From assembly GCA_040357565.1 (NCBI GenBank), contig JBDODJ010000061.1: a DNA stretch of 64,000 nucleotides; one strand, written 5' to 3'. Positions 41,879 to 53,428 of this stretch are shown in pieces. The first letter of the stretch is position 1. Every line of letters begins with the position of its first letter. Made by a program: the position numbers and the translations under genes. This stretch comes from Cercozoa sp. M6MM (taxonomy: Eukaryota; Endomyxa: Ascetosporea). Under the pieces are notes generated by a model. That model was not told the origin of the DNA and searched no databases. It was given only the letters and a program-made list of their open reading frames with translations.

Positions 41879-41950
41879 AGCGGGCGGTAGACACAGCCAT
41901 GCTTTTGCGACCCACCCCGGACTGATGCAGGGGAACTCTTATTTGGTTTC
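41879..41950. repeat. Dispersed 72-bp repeat, copy B
   Basis: Partner of the copy at 14046-14117. It starts agcgggcggtagacac, ends ttggtttc, and is followed in both cases by a ctaac-containing stretch. It sits in the 196-bp convergent region between the RhoGEF stop and the stop of the MFS transporter. Confidence 0.75.
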
Positions 41951-41966
41951 ATGTAAGCTCGACTAA

Positions 41967-43384
41967 CTAACCGAGCGTCGGCGCCGGCTTGTGCGGCCGC
42001 AGGATGAAAGCGATCAACAGGGCCAATGCAGCGATCGACGTGAGACACAAGAAGAAGTGCGCCGACGACAGGCGCGACTCGAGCACCAGAAACAACGCAT
42101 CGGACCCGATACTACAACAAAGAAAGGGTGCTTTGTGTTGCAGTTGCAAACAAACAACTAAGTGTACCCGGAGAGACCCCAGGCCGTCACAATGACACCG
42201 TAGATACGAGCAAAGTTTCGAATGCCGAATGCACGAGTCACCCTTAATACATCAAGTTGAAGCACTCAGACATCATATGTCTATGTATATTTTAAATAGA
42301 GGTACATTGGCGGAAAGAGTCCCAGAATGCCGCCATAACAAAAGGCCGACAGGAAGGTAAGCGCAAAGAAGAGTGGCCAGACCGAGAGTGCACCCGGCAC
42401 ACAGTACATTGCCGTCACTGCAGTCGTCAGGAGAGGCAACAAGATGCCTGTTCTTCGCACGCCAAGGTGGTCCTGTAAACAAACATTAACACCCTCTAGA
42501 ACGAGCCAGCACACATGTACCGACAGAGCGCCAAAACTCCAACGACCGGCAGCATTTGCGATCGCAGTTGCCTGCACAGGTAGCATATGTATTTGTACTA
42601 TCCCAATGATTTACACGAGTGGTACAGCAGCCAGTTGGGTCAGTGCAGCGTCGGAGAAATCGGAGCCAAAGTCTTTAAAAGTTCCCAGGACGAGGTGACC
42701 TAATTCATCCCAAACCTTTCAGTCAGTTCGAGTTGTGTAAGCACTCTCGCAGTACCCGGGACAGTGATGGTAACAAGCCACATCGCCATCACCCAGAAGC
42801 GAGTAGACGTAACTGCCTCGCGAAGCGTGCTGTCATCGCATGCGTCCAAGACTCCCTCACTGCTTTCTGGCAGGGTTGCCAGTGTGCTCGGTGCGTTTTC
42901 TGAGTCAGCATTGATGCTGTCGCTCTTGTTGTCCAACAGAGCGCTCTCTTCCTCCGGTGTGACACTCGGTGGTTGTGATATCTGCGCACTCTCTAGTATG
43001 AAGTAACAAGAAGCACACAAGACACCAGATCTACCAGGAAGGAAGGCAACGCAGCAAAGCAGAAGAACACGACGCTCATAATCAACAGCATGCGTGGCAC
43101 ACGTTCCACCACTATAGCAAGAGTTTGACCGGATAAAAACGTCGATAAAGCCTTAGACTATACCCGAAGAGTCGGGAGGAAAAAAGCCATTGTCGTCTCG
43201 GTCTTCGTTGTCGGGATTTACCACTGCACAAAAGGGGCAGGTCCAGTGGTACAAGACAGCAACTGTTAATCAAAGGTACAAAGCATCACGAGCGGGTTCC
43301 AAACGACACCACCGGCCCCAATGAACGCTTTGATTAGGCCTGAAACGGCACCTATCCTCCGAGGAAACCAGCGCTGGGCCACCA
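41967..43384 (-). CDS. Major facilitator superfamily transporter (5' exons unresolved)
   Basis: Multi-pass membrane transporter. From the 5' side: VVAQRWFPRRIGAVSGLIKA followed by FIGAGGVVWNPLVMLCTF, the classic MFS loop 2-3 and helix motif (Q-R-W-F-P-R-R-x-G-x-x-S-G-L, G-A-G-x-x-x-W-x-P-L) seen in monocarboxylate and oxalate/formate-type carriers. Then a cytosolic Asp/Asn-rich loop (NPDNEDRDDNGFFPPDSSG), VERVPRMLLIMSVVFFCFAA, an acidic Ser-rich loop, FWVMAMWLVTITVPGTARVL, DHLGVRRTGILLPLLTTAVT, LFFALTFLSAFCYGGILGLF, GIRNFARIYGVIVTAWGLSG, and last FLCLTSIAALALLIAFILRP; TAG at 41967-41969. The substrate cannot be told. The first TM helices must lie upstream, possibly beyond the TG microsatellite at 43498-43656. 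Confidence 0.82.
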
Positions 43385-43497
43385 CTGAGCAGACAGACAA
43401 GATTCAATTACTTGATCTGTCTCACAACAGACACACGGAATCACTGTCGGTGTGTACCCATTGGACCTATCTGGCACTGCAAAAGCACACACAAACT

Positions 43498-43513
43498 GTG
43501 TGTGTGTGTGTGT

Positions 43514-43559
<46 letters not shown>

Positions 43560-43569
43560 NNNNNNNNNN

Positions 43570-43656
<87 letters not shown>
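43498..43656. repeat. (TG)n microsatellite with 10-N gap
   Basis: TG repeat broken by N at 43560-43569 and by single-base slips (ctctg, ggtgt). Confidence 0.9.
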
Positions 43657-43657
<1 letters not shown>

Positions 43658-44169
43658 GCTTGCATCGGGAGTACGGGGCCGCTTGCTTGCTACGACGTTT
43701 ACGTTTTGTGTAACATAGTTGCCTGGCTGAGCGAGCGAGTCTTTTTGTTATACGAACATACGAACGGAACCCGCCGTCGCGTCGCTTACATTGCTTGCAA
43801 CCATTGATTTTAAACGAAAAGCCCGGGTCGGTCAACAGCGCTAACGCAAGCAGCCGTCCGGCCAGTTAGTTCAGTGATACTGCACACTTTCAGTAGTCAT
43901 TGCTTCGACCCGCCCGCACGGAGGTCATAAACTTGAAGGTCCTGGAGTTTGATGCTGACCTTGATATCGACGATTAACTACCGTGGCAAAAAACATGAAA
44001 CTGTGCCGGTAAAACTACGGTAACGTTAATGTCTTGCAACTTGTAATTTAACAGGACAGTTTACTTATACCCGCTTGCTCACAGATCAGGAGTGCTGGAT
44101 CAAATTTGTATTTAAAAAATCATTTCATAAGGCAGGACGTTGGTTCAGTCCATTGTCCAATACTTGCAT

Positions 44170-44538
44170 TTATGGGGCAGTGCGAGCGTGTCGATGGTAG
44201 TGGTGCTCTATGGAGTTTCGATGGTGACGGTGTCCGGACTCTTGGCCTTGCACCGCGAGCACGGTCTGCGGCTGTTCCGGAGTTGCAGGCACTGGCACTG
44301 GCACTGGCACAGGAACGGCTTGAACCGGCACTGGCTGCGGCACCGCCACTGCTTGCAAGCGACCTTCATGATAGTGATGGTGACGGTGGTGATGGCGGGG
44401 GTGTGATCTCCCGGCTGGTTCTGGTGCTCCCTGAACTGCAACTGCCGCAGGAGGCTCTTGCTGCAGTTGCTTCTGCTCCAGGGCGGCTTGTTGTTGTTCG
44501 ACCGCAAGTTCTTGCTTCTCAGATCGGATAGCTTGCAT
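44170..44538 (-). CDS. Low-complexity Gln/His/Pro-Val ORF, doubtful gene
   Basis: A 122-codon frame from a true ATG at 44538: MQAIRSEKQELAVEQQQAAL, then EPAGRSHPRHHHRHHHYHEG and a VPVPVPVPVPATPEQP tract. The opposite strand is also open for 141 codons over the same DNA, because the sequence is a GC-biased simple repeat (tggcactggcac). The start codon falls inside the tandem repeat at 44528-44700. It could be a terminal exon of a larger gene or no gene at all. Confidence 0.25.
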   Translation of the reverse strand: MQAIRSEKQELAVEQQQAALEQKQLQQEPPAAVAVQGAPEPAGRSHPRHHHRHHHYHEGRLQAVAVPQPVPVQAVPVPVPVPVPATPEQPQTVLAVQGQESGHRHHRNSIEHHYHRHARTAP

Positions 44539-44710
44539 TATGATCGGATACCTTTGAGATAGCTTGCATTATGATACCTAACCTTTTTGCCTCTCATTAT
44601 GATCAAATGGCTATCTCAGAACCGCAAAGTGGCTATTTGAGATAGCTTGCATTATGATCAAATGGCTATCTGAGAGCGAGACGTCGCCATCATAATGCAA
44701 GCTAACCAGT
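44528..44710. repeat. Imperfect tandem repeat gatagcttgcattatgat with inverted copy
   Basis: The unit gatagcttgcattatgatc appears near 44528, 44559 and 44639, with catta-tgatcaaatggctatct pieces between; an inverted copy, atcataatgcaagct, lies at about 44689-44703. This allows a hairpin of about 15 bp stem over the array. Confidence 0.7.
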
Positions 44711-44775
44711 AAAACGACGTACTCCTGTCCGTCAGACGACCTCACGAGTACAGTCGAGCAGCGGAGCAGCGTACC

Positions 44776-46125
44776 TCAGCTCTGCTGCTGCTGAGAACGA
44801 CGTCGACGCGGACGACGACGGCGTCGTCGCTTGTCACTGCCCTCGTTCGTCAAGGCGGCGGTGTCAGCGTTGGCACTGCCACTCACTTGCTTGGAGGCAT
44901 CGGCGTTTCGGTTTGTACGACGACGTGGTCGCGTCTTTCGGCGTTGCTACAGAGTAGGGGTGTCAATTTGAACGCAGAGGCACGTGACACTTCTTTGTAA
45001 GCTTACCTGTTGCTGCATTTGCGTGCCGCTCTGGTGTGTATTCGCAATCTCGCCAAATGTCTCCAGGTCCATCTTTGCCATTTTACTCATAACCACAACA
45101 CACCCACACACCCACACTCGCACACCCACACCCACACACACTCCGCGAGTATAACGGCAAAGTACCTGCCTTTGCCTGTGGAAGGATGGACGCACTTCAC
45201 GCGGCTCGCCTTCCGCAAGGGTATCGAAGAAACTACGTGTGATGCAATGAAGTCAGGTAAGACACGCCATAGTGTGCAAAAGCCAGGGGAGTACCCAACA
45301 GACGGGTCAAAGGCAACGGCGGGTTGCTCGGTGTTTTTCTGACCACTCTTGGAGCGCTTCCTGCACACCACAACACCACGTGTCCACACACGTAAACAAA
45401 CGACTTGGGACGGTACTTTCGCGTGCGTCGCGGTTTCTGCTGCTGCTGTTTCGACTGCGACGATCGTTGTCGCTGCGGCTGCGGCGGCTGCTGCAGCTGC
45501 TGCGCAGGGTTTTCCGACACTGTTTCGGGGATCTTGGGAATGCGTGCTAAAGTACGAAAAAGGGTTATGACACATAAGAACAAGAAACAAGGCAAAACGC
45601 ACAGTGCACAGACGGCACACGCAGCACGTGAGAATCCGGCAACGTTCGCAGTGCCGCAATGTCAGCGCGGGCCAGCGTAACCTGCGTGCGCACATAAATG
45701 ATAAACACATCAACTGTGAAGATACATCCACATATCGATACAGACAGAGACACATACATACACAACACACAGACGCACACACACACAGGCACAGTACCCG
45801 AGGCAGCATAGCGTCATGTGGCGGAAGCTGCGTCTCACAATCTCGGTCCTCGGTACCAAAACACACGACCTGGACATGCAGACCGAAATTCACCGATGCT
45901 ACACATTCTACATAAGTATAACTAGAAAAAAAAGTACCTGCGTGAGTTGGACTTTCTGGTCGCGCAAATTCACAGCGTCGAGAATGCCCTCATAACGCAT
46001 CTGAAGAAAAAGGGAAGCCATCCAGACAAAAATACCAGGAAAAGACCACATTTTCTATCAAAAAGCAACGTGATTATTACCCCGCGTTTGGTGATCACGT
46101 CGACGTACTTGCCGACGTACGACAT
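44776..46125 (-). CDS. LSM14: LSM14/Scd6/RAP55 P-body protein
   Basis: mRNA translational repressor and decapping cofactor. Start 46125: MSYVGKYVDVITKRG, spliced to MRYEGILDAVNLRDQKVQLT, then VVCFGTEDRDCETQLPPHDA: this is the divergent LSm domain (human Y-I-G-S-K-I-S-L-I-S, I-R-Y-E-G-I-L-Y, V-R-S-F-G-T-E-D-R, I-P-P-R-D). A Gln-rich, basic linker follows (QQPPQPQRQRSSQSKQQQQK). Next come the FFD box (FDPSVGFFDTLAEGEPRE) and the TFG box (DLETFGEIANTHQSGTQ), which recruit EDC4 and DDX6-type partners in known homologs. The tail is Arg-rich (KRRRRRRPRRRRSQQQQS), TGA 44776-44778. No clear central FDF box was found; it may lie in an unplaced exon. Most donors here begin gtac. Divergent from DGAT2. 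Confidence 0.88.
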
Positions 46126-46462
46126 CTGCTATAAGCGTCCTCACTCAGCAAAAAATCACTTTTAGCTCTTGAGCCAATGTTTAGTGCTTGCTCACAGACT
46201 CCTGGTCCGCACACGTTAGTGCACGTTAGTTCTGCACTCTATAGAACAGTGGCGCTCACATTTTGGCGCGGCTTTAACAAAAATACACTGCCGTCCAGAG
46301 CTCGAAATATTGAGTGCCAGATACTAAATTACAGGAATCTTTGTGCTGTTAAGCACATGTTTGGTGCTAGTGCGGCAGTTCGCCAACTCACCGGTAGTTT
46401 TCCAATATCCCAGGTCGCCACGGTGCCCTCTGTTTCTGGCAAGTCACCGACTAGTGGATGTT
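46126..46462. promoter_or_regulatory. Shared upstream region of LSM14 and DGAT2
   Basis: 337 bp between the LSM14 ATG (46125, minus) and the DGAT2 ATG (46463, plus). It may include a short DGAT2 5' exon; the frame upstream of 46463 is open to 46343 but starts with GTG, not ATG. Confidence 0.4.
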
Positions 46463-47958
46463 ATGCAACAAAAAATACTGTCAGGTGCCCTGTGTTTCTT
46501 CGTCCTCATCCCGGGCGCCGTGATCTTATTGAATGCCATTTGCGTGATCTTTCCGTTCCTGTGGCCTTTGTATGGCGTCTACATTGCCTATATTATGTGG
46601 GTACCGTCCCCAATAAAAAGGTCGATCTCGTGTGTTCCGTATGTGCTCTTTGTGTGAGCAGGATGATACCGAAACCAGGCCGAACGAGAGAGCTTGCAGC
46701 AAGTGGCGCAACCATTTTGTGTGGAACTGCTTGCGAGAATACTATCCCGTGTCAACTCATGCGTTGGAGAAACTAGGTGTGCCATGTCTTAAACCAAATG
46801 AACTAGCATGAATGAAAGCGTAAGTGAATTCTTTGCGCAGATGACGACAAAACTTACTTGTTTTGCAGTCACCCGCACGGCATTTTTGGACAGGGAATTG
46901 TATCGAGTTTTGCACTGCAATCTAAGGAGTTTCGCGACACGTTTGGCATGTATCACATCACTTACAGCTTAACCGTGTTCCTGTTCCCAAAACTGTTCGC
47001 TGAGTTTACTGAACTGGGCAGGTCGGGCGATAAAGTGCGTGTGACCACGCTGCCTCTCAATTTTAAAGGTAACCTTCCAACTAATGCAATGTATGTAAGA
47101 TTCCATCTTATGTCTGTGTGTGATTGTAGTTCCATTCTGGCGCGAAGTCGTGACAAAAATGGGCTTTGTCTCCGTGGACCGTATTTTTGTCGATCAAAGC
47201 AGAGTTTCCAATCCTTCATCCCGTATCCACATTTAGGCAAGTCATTCGACGCTCACCTGTCGCATGGCACCTCACTGGTCGTCGTGGTTGGTGGTGCCTC
47301 CGAGGCATTGGATGCGTGTCCCACGACGTACTCAGCGCCCTTCATTGTTGCTGTTGTTGCTGTGCTTGCAATACACCTTCACCTTATCTGTGTGCAGCAA
47401 CTGCGTTCATCTCAAGCACCGCAAAGGCTTCGTGCGACGAGCGTTGCACAATGGCGTGTCACTTGTGCCCGTGTTCACCTTTGGCGAGAACGAACTGTTC
47501 AACGTGCACAATGTATGTTGTGTTCTCAGAGTATTGGGAGGAAGAAGTTGTGAACTGGTGTGCTCAGTTCCCAGAGGGCAGCATCGGACGGCGCGTGCAA
47601 ACTTTTCTGAAACAACACATGTCGTTTTCAATGCCTCTGTTCTTCGGACGTTTTTTGGTACAGTATATTCTACTTTGTTTGTTTGCGTTGTATCACACTT
47701 TGATTCAGGGTATGCTGCCATTCAAGCGCCCGCTTACTGTGGTCACTGGCCGGCCACTAGAGCTGCCGCACCTGCCGTCGCCTACGCCGCTGCAAGTCGA
47801 CGAGTGGCACACGCGCTATGTTGAACGACTGCGCGAGACGTTTGCTGAGGGTACCTTTCAGCACTCGATGGTTTTTGTTCGCGCTCATATCGTTTACTCG
47901 TTGTTGCTCAGGCGTGAAACTGCACCCAGGTTCAGTACCGCCTCTCGAGATCAAGTAA
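46463..47958 (+). CDS. DGAT2: Diacylglycerol O-acyltransferase 2 family
   Basis: Makes triacylglycerol from diacylglycerol and acyl-CoA in the ER. Start MQQKILSGALCFFVLIPG leads into a hydrophobic hairpin (NAICVIFPFLWPLYGVYIAY), as in DGAT2. Next: SKWRNHFVWNCLREYYPV; FCSHPHGIFGQGIVSSFALQ with the HPHG active-site motif; MYHITYSLTVFLFPKLFAEF; VPFWREVVTKMGFVSVDR; LSHGTSLVVVVGGASEALDA (human I-I-I-V-V-G-G-A-A-E-S-L); LKHRKGFVRRALHNGVSLVP; VFTFGENELFNVHN; SMPLFFGRF; MLPFKRPLTVVTGRPLELP; DEWHTRYVERLRETF. The last exon reads VKLHPGSVPPLEIK and ends TAA at 47956-47958, parallel to the human C-terminal E-V-L-E-V-N. The stop was fixed by a phase-1 join. Confidence 0.95.
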
Positions 47959-48264
47959 TACCGTACTCGATGCGACGTATGAGTGACACTGCGCTCAAGC
48001 AGGATCCATCGTCCATTGAAATCGAATATATCCTGCCAAACAACCGTGACGCTGAGAGTGCGACATCAAAGGCAGAACCGACCAGAACTCGTGACGAGTT
48101 TAGTTTTTTTAGCCGTTTGCCCAAAGGCTACGCTACTGATAACCCGTACCATGCAGCAAATTTACACGACAGTACCTTAAAGAAAGCTGACTGGCGCGGC
48201 TTTGTCAGTTTTCGTGACTGTATCTTCTGCTTACTGTAGTTCAACTTAACTAAAGTATTTCAAC
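47959..48264. other. Convergent 3' region, nothing recognised
   Basis: 306 bp between the DGAT2 stop and the minus-strand stop at 48265. A plus-strand frame continues here but is out of frame with DGAT2 after splicing and looks non-coding. Confidence 0.5.
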
Positions 48265-51200
48265 TTAGTTCGCAGCGGTGCCAGTGCGATGCCAGCTGCA
48301 GCCACTGGGTCGGTGCCAGGTGCCGTGCTCTAAGTGGTCACTCGAAGTAGATTCAACTGAAGGGTGAGACCGAGTGGTTTTACCATCATCGTCGTCCGAG
48401 AGGTATTCGGCACCCTTGCTGCGACTGACGCCGTTGTCAGCATGCTGATTCTTACCGGTGCTTGTAGTGTCGTTCTTTGGCGTACCAAAGGTTACAGGCA
48501 CGCCGTTGCGACTCCAGGGAGACTTGACGGAACGGTGTTCGTTGATGCGTTTCAGCAGCCGGTGCATTGAGTTCTCGGTTCTGTTGGTTCTGCTTGCAAC
48601 AAAAAATCGATACGGTAGATATGCAAACGCTTAGGAGATTGCAAGAAGCAAAAAGCTTACGCAGCCGATGCGTTGCCTGAGACAGGTGAGAGCACAGAGC
48701 GCCAGTTACCGGACATCCCCAGCGATGAGGCAGTCGATGCTGCTTTACATTTTCCTTTCACTGGATAGGATCATCTCTCAGAGTAAATTGTACAGATCGG
48801 CGAATCCGGCAACTCAAAGTCGAGCACTGCCAACGGACGCCGTCGTGCGCGTCGTAAGCGTTGCATCTACATGTTTATGTGTATACATACACATATCTGT
48901 GTATTTCGATATCGGTAGAGATAGAAACCGATACATAAAGATATATATATATATATATATATGCAAGATGGGCTGTGCACCAAGGACTGGGCCACGCGGA
49001 AGTTGTCCTTCTTGTGTCGCAGCGAATCGACGCCACGACGTTGCGTGCGCCAGAAGCGGTGCCACGCGGCTCCTTCAAAGCGACTGCAGTAGTCGAAGCG
49101 ACGCTGTGCTGCTTGTGCCCTGTGTTGCACATGTCGACTCAAGACTGACGGGAAGCCATACATTGAACACACATAGTGAATGGTACAGCGGGTGCTCTGG
49201 GTGCAGTCGCGTTTCGCAACAGAACTGGAGCGTCGAGTTCAGCTACGGACGTGTGAGAAACTCTTGACCCAAAGAAAACTGACTTTGTGTACTTACCAAT
49301 TGCACGTGCAGGTCAAGCGTGAGTGCGCGACTCTGCGTATGCTTGACTATGAAAGAGTTCTCTAGCACAGGCACAGAGACATGAGAGTACATTGTTCAGA
49401 ACGGTGGACGCCAACTCTTGCATTGCACTACGGTACAGTGATACACTCTGGCTTCCTTCGATACTGTGGAACAGTTAGAGAGTCTATTTACGCAAGGGCA
49501 TACTGTGCCGGCATTTGTGTTGCCTGCACCGACGTCAGATGGTTTGCCTGTCTCGGTGCGTGCCGACGTGTCTATAATTTATACTATATGAAAAACAGTA
49601 CATACTTTATATATGTAAGTTATAGTTGCTAACCTCGTTGCGACGAATAGCCTCACGTGCAGCGAGAACGATCTACTCACACGAGGTTTCGGTAGTTTAG
49701 TATTTACACAGTCAGCACGGAAGTACAAGACCCAAGTCGGCCAGTTGAGTACGACAGCCCGAGCTGTCAAAGTCGGAGCGACGTGCCAGTGCTCGCATGC
49801 ACCACTATGGCAAAGTAACTCTCCCGATATACACAAGCAAAGGCACTCACAACCGGTACCACGAACTGCGTCAACACTGGTTCATCGCAGCGTCGTCCCT
49901 GCCACAAGTGCACTCATAGACTGTACTACAAACACAGACAGCAGTCTTACCCGCAGGCGAGGCACAACAACGCACGCTGCGAGTGTTTCGAGCTGTGCCA
50001 ACGCCTGAGCCAGCGACCACTACCATGAACCAGTTGAAACTTCCCATCTGTTCTGAAAAATGAACACTCAAAGTTTACATTGTGCGTCGGCGTGTTGGGC
50101 TGTGCCTGAGGGTCAAACCCGAAACTGTACGCCATTAGCAACACCGATATCGACGTAGCGACCGCATTGTCCCCATCTTCACCTTCATTTGCAATATTAA
50201 AAGAAACTACAACATCGTTCAGTTAAAGAAGTCACCTGTCACTTGCGCCAGCTCATGCACCATATCCTCGGAATCTACAGTTGTGATCAGCATATGGACA
50301 CTCATGAAGAGTACATGGAAACCTACCAAACAACTTGCGAGCTGCGAAGAAGTCACGACGCGCACGTGCCAGAATCTGCAGTCTGTGCAACACGTCGGTT
50401 CGACTGAACTAGCTGCTAGTTAAAATCATGTGGAGATACCTCAAGTTGTAGAAGCGTGCACGTGGCCTACAAGGAGAATAAAGCGTGTCGTTTCAGTTCA
50501 AACGAGAGAATCAGTATACTTCAGCGCAAAAGCATTGTCGCAAGCAACGGCGGCATAGAACGCGTCGCTTTGTTTCCTATACAATAGAAACACGTACACA
50601 CAAATACGCACTTAAATGCCGTGTGAACGTGTGCCGTACCGAATGATGTCAGTGCAGTTGGTTCGGTCCATTTCGAGTTGCAACAGCAGCTTCTGAGTGG
50701 CATGGAGTAAGGTGTGAATTGCGTCGCCTTGTTGGAGCTGCAGCATACACAAGAACTTTATTCATGCAGTCCATGTCTGCAGTTACGGGTGGACTCTACC
50801 GGAAGAATGCCTCGTCTGGCACGTGCACGCCAAGCACCTGCATTAAAACAAGTATGTGTAGGGAAACAACCGAACTGATCAGTAAGAGTTTCTCACGTCG
50901 CTGGCGTGCGCGTCGACGCTCTGTCGCCGTGCGTCGTCGACTGCCTGCTTGGACACAGAAGGAGGGTCATGCAGGAAGGGTTTGCACAAGAGAGGATAAG
51001 GAAGAAGAGTTGATATACCGGTACTACCGGTGCTGTTGCTGCCCGTGCTGCCTGAAGACTCAGTCATGATGCTGTAGCCACTGTGTCCGTCGTCGCGATC
51101 TTCTCGGCTCAAGTCTTTGCTCAAGTCTTTGCTCAAGTCCTTGCTCAAATCCTTGCTCATCTCCTTGTCAGTTTTGTCCGTATCCTGACTGACAGCACCA

Positions 51201-51321
51201 TTGCCGGTGTCACCAGGCATGCGAGGCGCTTCGATGTTGTCGTCGCTCGACAGTTTCTCTCGCGGCTTGCGCGCACTACAAACTCGCTCAGTCTCTTCAG
51301 TTGCCCAACAAGAGAGAGAGG

Positions 51322-51373
<52 letters not shown>

Positions 51374-52894
51374 GAGAGAAAGAGTACCGAATCGAAGTAG
51401 GCGGACGGAGTTCGGATCCAAAAGCCACCAGAGCCGTGTCTAGCAGCTGCAGTGCGACCACGCGACCCTGTCCATTGCACCCTCATCTATTGTACTCACA
51501 GACGTCAGACAGGGAAACGGAAGTTCACCTCTGACACGAGAGGACTCTCGTCGGCATCGCTTGTGGCTGTGGTGGGCATGTCACCTTCACATATTGTATG
51601 CATAACTACACAAACTATCTCCCTGTATGCTGTACGCATACGTTTGTCACGCTCGGCCTCGTCAGTCTCGGTCTTGGTTTCGTCATCGACTGCATTTATA
51701 TGATACATACACATAGTCAGCATACCATATGTATTATTCCAAAAATACAGAAAGATATTGATTTAAACATACCCACAATGTTGGCAGCTGCACAGCACAC
51801 GCGGCGAACCGCGTCGAGTTTGTGCAGAGTATCCTGCACACAAGGCACAAAAATATACGTAGTGAATAGAGTCAGAAGGCTGCGACACACCGTCAGAAGT
51901 GAACGGCCTGTCTCGAACTTCTCAGTCTCGTCGACGAAACAAGCTGACAATGAACCCACAGTTAGACAGATGTGATAGAGCGAATGTGAAATAGCCAATA
52001 CAGCAAGCGTTGCGCCGGTCAGAAGCCACGCAGTACGCGCGCAGACTGCAGGAAGCGCGTGTTTAGCCAATACAGACTGAACTGAAAGGTGCTATACAGA
52101 GATGCATGTGCGAGAATGAGTTTCTCCAGTCGCTGTCCGACATCTTCGACGTCGCCGAGTGACTCAACAATCGAACTGTCCGTCTGCAGCAACTCTGCCA
52201 CCGTGCGGAAGTCGCCGCAACGCGACAGCAGCGATACGACCTCGCCAACCACCTTGGCGTCCATCGTCTCGTCACTGCCGATGTCGTCGCGCATCTCGGC
52301 GAACCGTGCCTTCAGTTCATCTGTTGCCAAGCAAGGTAATAGAGGCAAATGACAACTAAGTAGGGGTACCCAAGAAGCGCTGCGGTTGACGCAGTGAACC
52401 AAACACTGCAACGACTGCGCGGCTTCTGTTAGCCTCGACAAACAGTATTCAGGCCATATACATATATGTATATATATGTCTCTGGGTATTTTAATAATGT
52501 ATCCTGAGGTACACTTTGACATCGTCAAGTTTGATATCGGCATGTCGACGCACTTCGCCCAATGCCTGTAGCAATAGGATAAACAGGTAGTGAAATAACA
52601 AAATAAACGGTATTACAGCGTGCATGAGAGTGATGCGAGTCGTGTCCTGATCGTTGTCGCTCTGAGCACACGGGTCACTCGACGCCAGCACGCGCAAGAA
52701 GTCAACGAACGCATCTTTGACGAGAGCGACCGGGGCTTCCTGTGCCAGCAGGCTCAGTTGCTCCAGCAACGATTGCTGTAGACACAAACACACACACACA
52801 CACACACACAAGGAGTACTAGCAGAAACTTGAAGGGCAATCCCTGCAGCAGAGTTACAGCATGGGTGACAGCATCGCTTGCCAGGCAGCGGCAT
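48265..52894 (-). CDS. Large helical orphan gene (possibly two genes)
   Basis: Not recognised. A tentative start at 52894 (MPLPGKRCCHPCCNSAAG) joins through a TG-rich intron to QSLLEQLSLLAQEAPVALVK, DAFVDFLRVLASSDPCAQSD, EVRRHADIKLDDVKVYL, LTEAAQSLQCLVHCVNRSAS, then a long exon with DIGSDETMDAKVVGEVVSLL and TVAELLQTDSSIVESLGDVE, and FVDETEKFETGRSLLTVCRS. This looks like an ARM/HEAT-type solenoid. Further down are DETKTETDEAERDKRMRTAY, a KDLSKDLSKDLSKDLS tandem repeat (about 51113-51165), LLLQLEMDRTNCTDIIR, and a final exon MHRLLKRINEHRSVKSPWSR ending WHRTGTAAN. Exons between 48.6 and 50.6 kb are hard to place, so the C-terminal exon may be a different gene. A (GA)n tract lies in an intron (51311-51384). 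Confidence 0.45.
51311..51384. repeat. (GA)n microsatellite in intron of minus-strand gene
   Basis: GA repeat with aaag interruptions; on the sense strand it is a TC tract. Confidence 0.88.
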
Positions 52895-52980
52895 TTGCTA
52901 TGGGGAGGGCATGGTATAAACTGGGATAACTACTGAATGTGTATATATATTCTCTTATAGATAGACGTAGTATGCAGATA

Positions 52981-53392
52981 TTATTTATGCGTGTATGAGT
53001 CGTACAGGACGAGTGCATGCCACTGCGGCGTCATGTGGCACGGCGTCAGACCCAGGTGCTGCTGCTGCACGGCGTACTGCTGCTGCTGCTCCAGCAGACG
53101 TCGCACACATGTGTCGATGTCGCGCACACCAATTTCGCTGTAGTGACTGCCCCCCTTGTTGCCTAAGAGGGTGCTTAGATTCTTCAAGGAGAGTCGATTA
53201 AAAATGCAACTACGATTCATGTCCTTCTTGTTCTCACGACACTGCTTGGCGTCCTTGAGTGCCTGCGTGCATTAAACAATACTAAAGCACCTCATCCAAT
53301 AGTCAATGTGCCAGTACGGCAAGCAAGGCTTCGATCGGCACAAGCCAAACGTGCTCCCAGAACCCATGACTACAGTATTTGCACATGGACAT
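52981..53392 (-). CDS. Small two-exon hypothetical protein
   Basis: ATG at 53392 gives MSMCKYCSHGFWEHVWLVPI then EALLA, spliced in frame over a 55-bp gtac intron to ALKDAKQCRENKKDMNRSCI, LSLKNLSTLLGNKGGSHYSE, IGVRDIDTCVRRLLEQQQQY and HMTPQWHALVLYDSYTHK, TAA 52981-52983. About 120 residues with a Gln-rich helix. No family recognised. It lies between two minus-strand genes with under 100 bp on either side. Confidence 0.55.
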
Positions 53393-53428
53393 AAACTTAC
53401 TGTAAAAAGCACAAGTTAGGGAAAGAAT

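Larger units (their letters stand above)
43385..44775. other. Stretch with microsatellite, tandem repeats and a low-complexity ORF
   Basis: Upstream part: possible first exons of the MFS transporter and a (TG)n tract with 10 N (43560-43569). Middle (43660-44100): nothing I can support. Then the His/Pro/Gln-rich ORF and the tandem repeats listed separately. It ends at the LSM14 stop codon. Confidence 0.4.

Noticed and set aside
43500-43660. Long frames of Cys-Val and Thr-His repeats in all frames over TG/AC tracts
   Set aside because: These are translations of microsatellites (also at 14889, 15229, 23073, 38831, 39807) and not genes.
44106-44531. 141-codon plus-strand ORF opposite the His/Pro ORF
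   Set aside because: It is a shadow of low-complexity sequence with no alternative start support; neither strand has clear protein features.
46343-46462. Longer N-terminus of DGAT2 from 46343
   Set aside because: The open frame there begins with GTG, not ATG, and the first ATG in frame is 46463. A spliced upstream exon remains possible.
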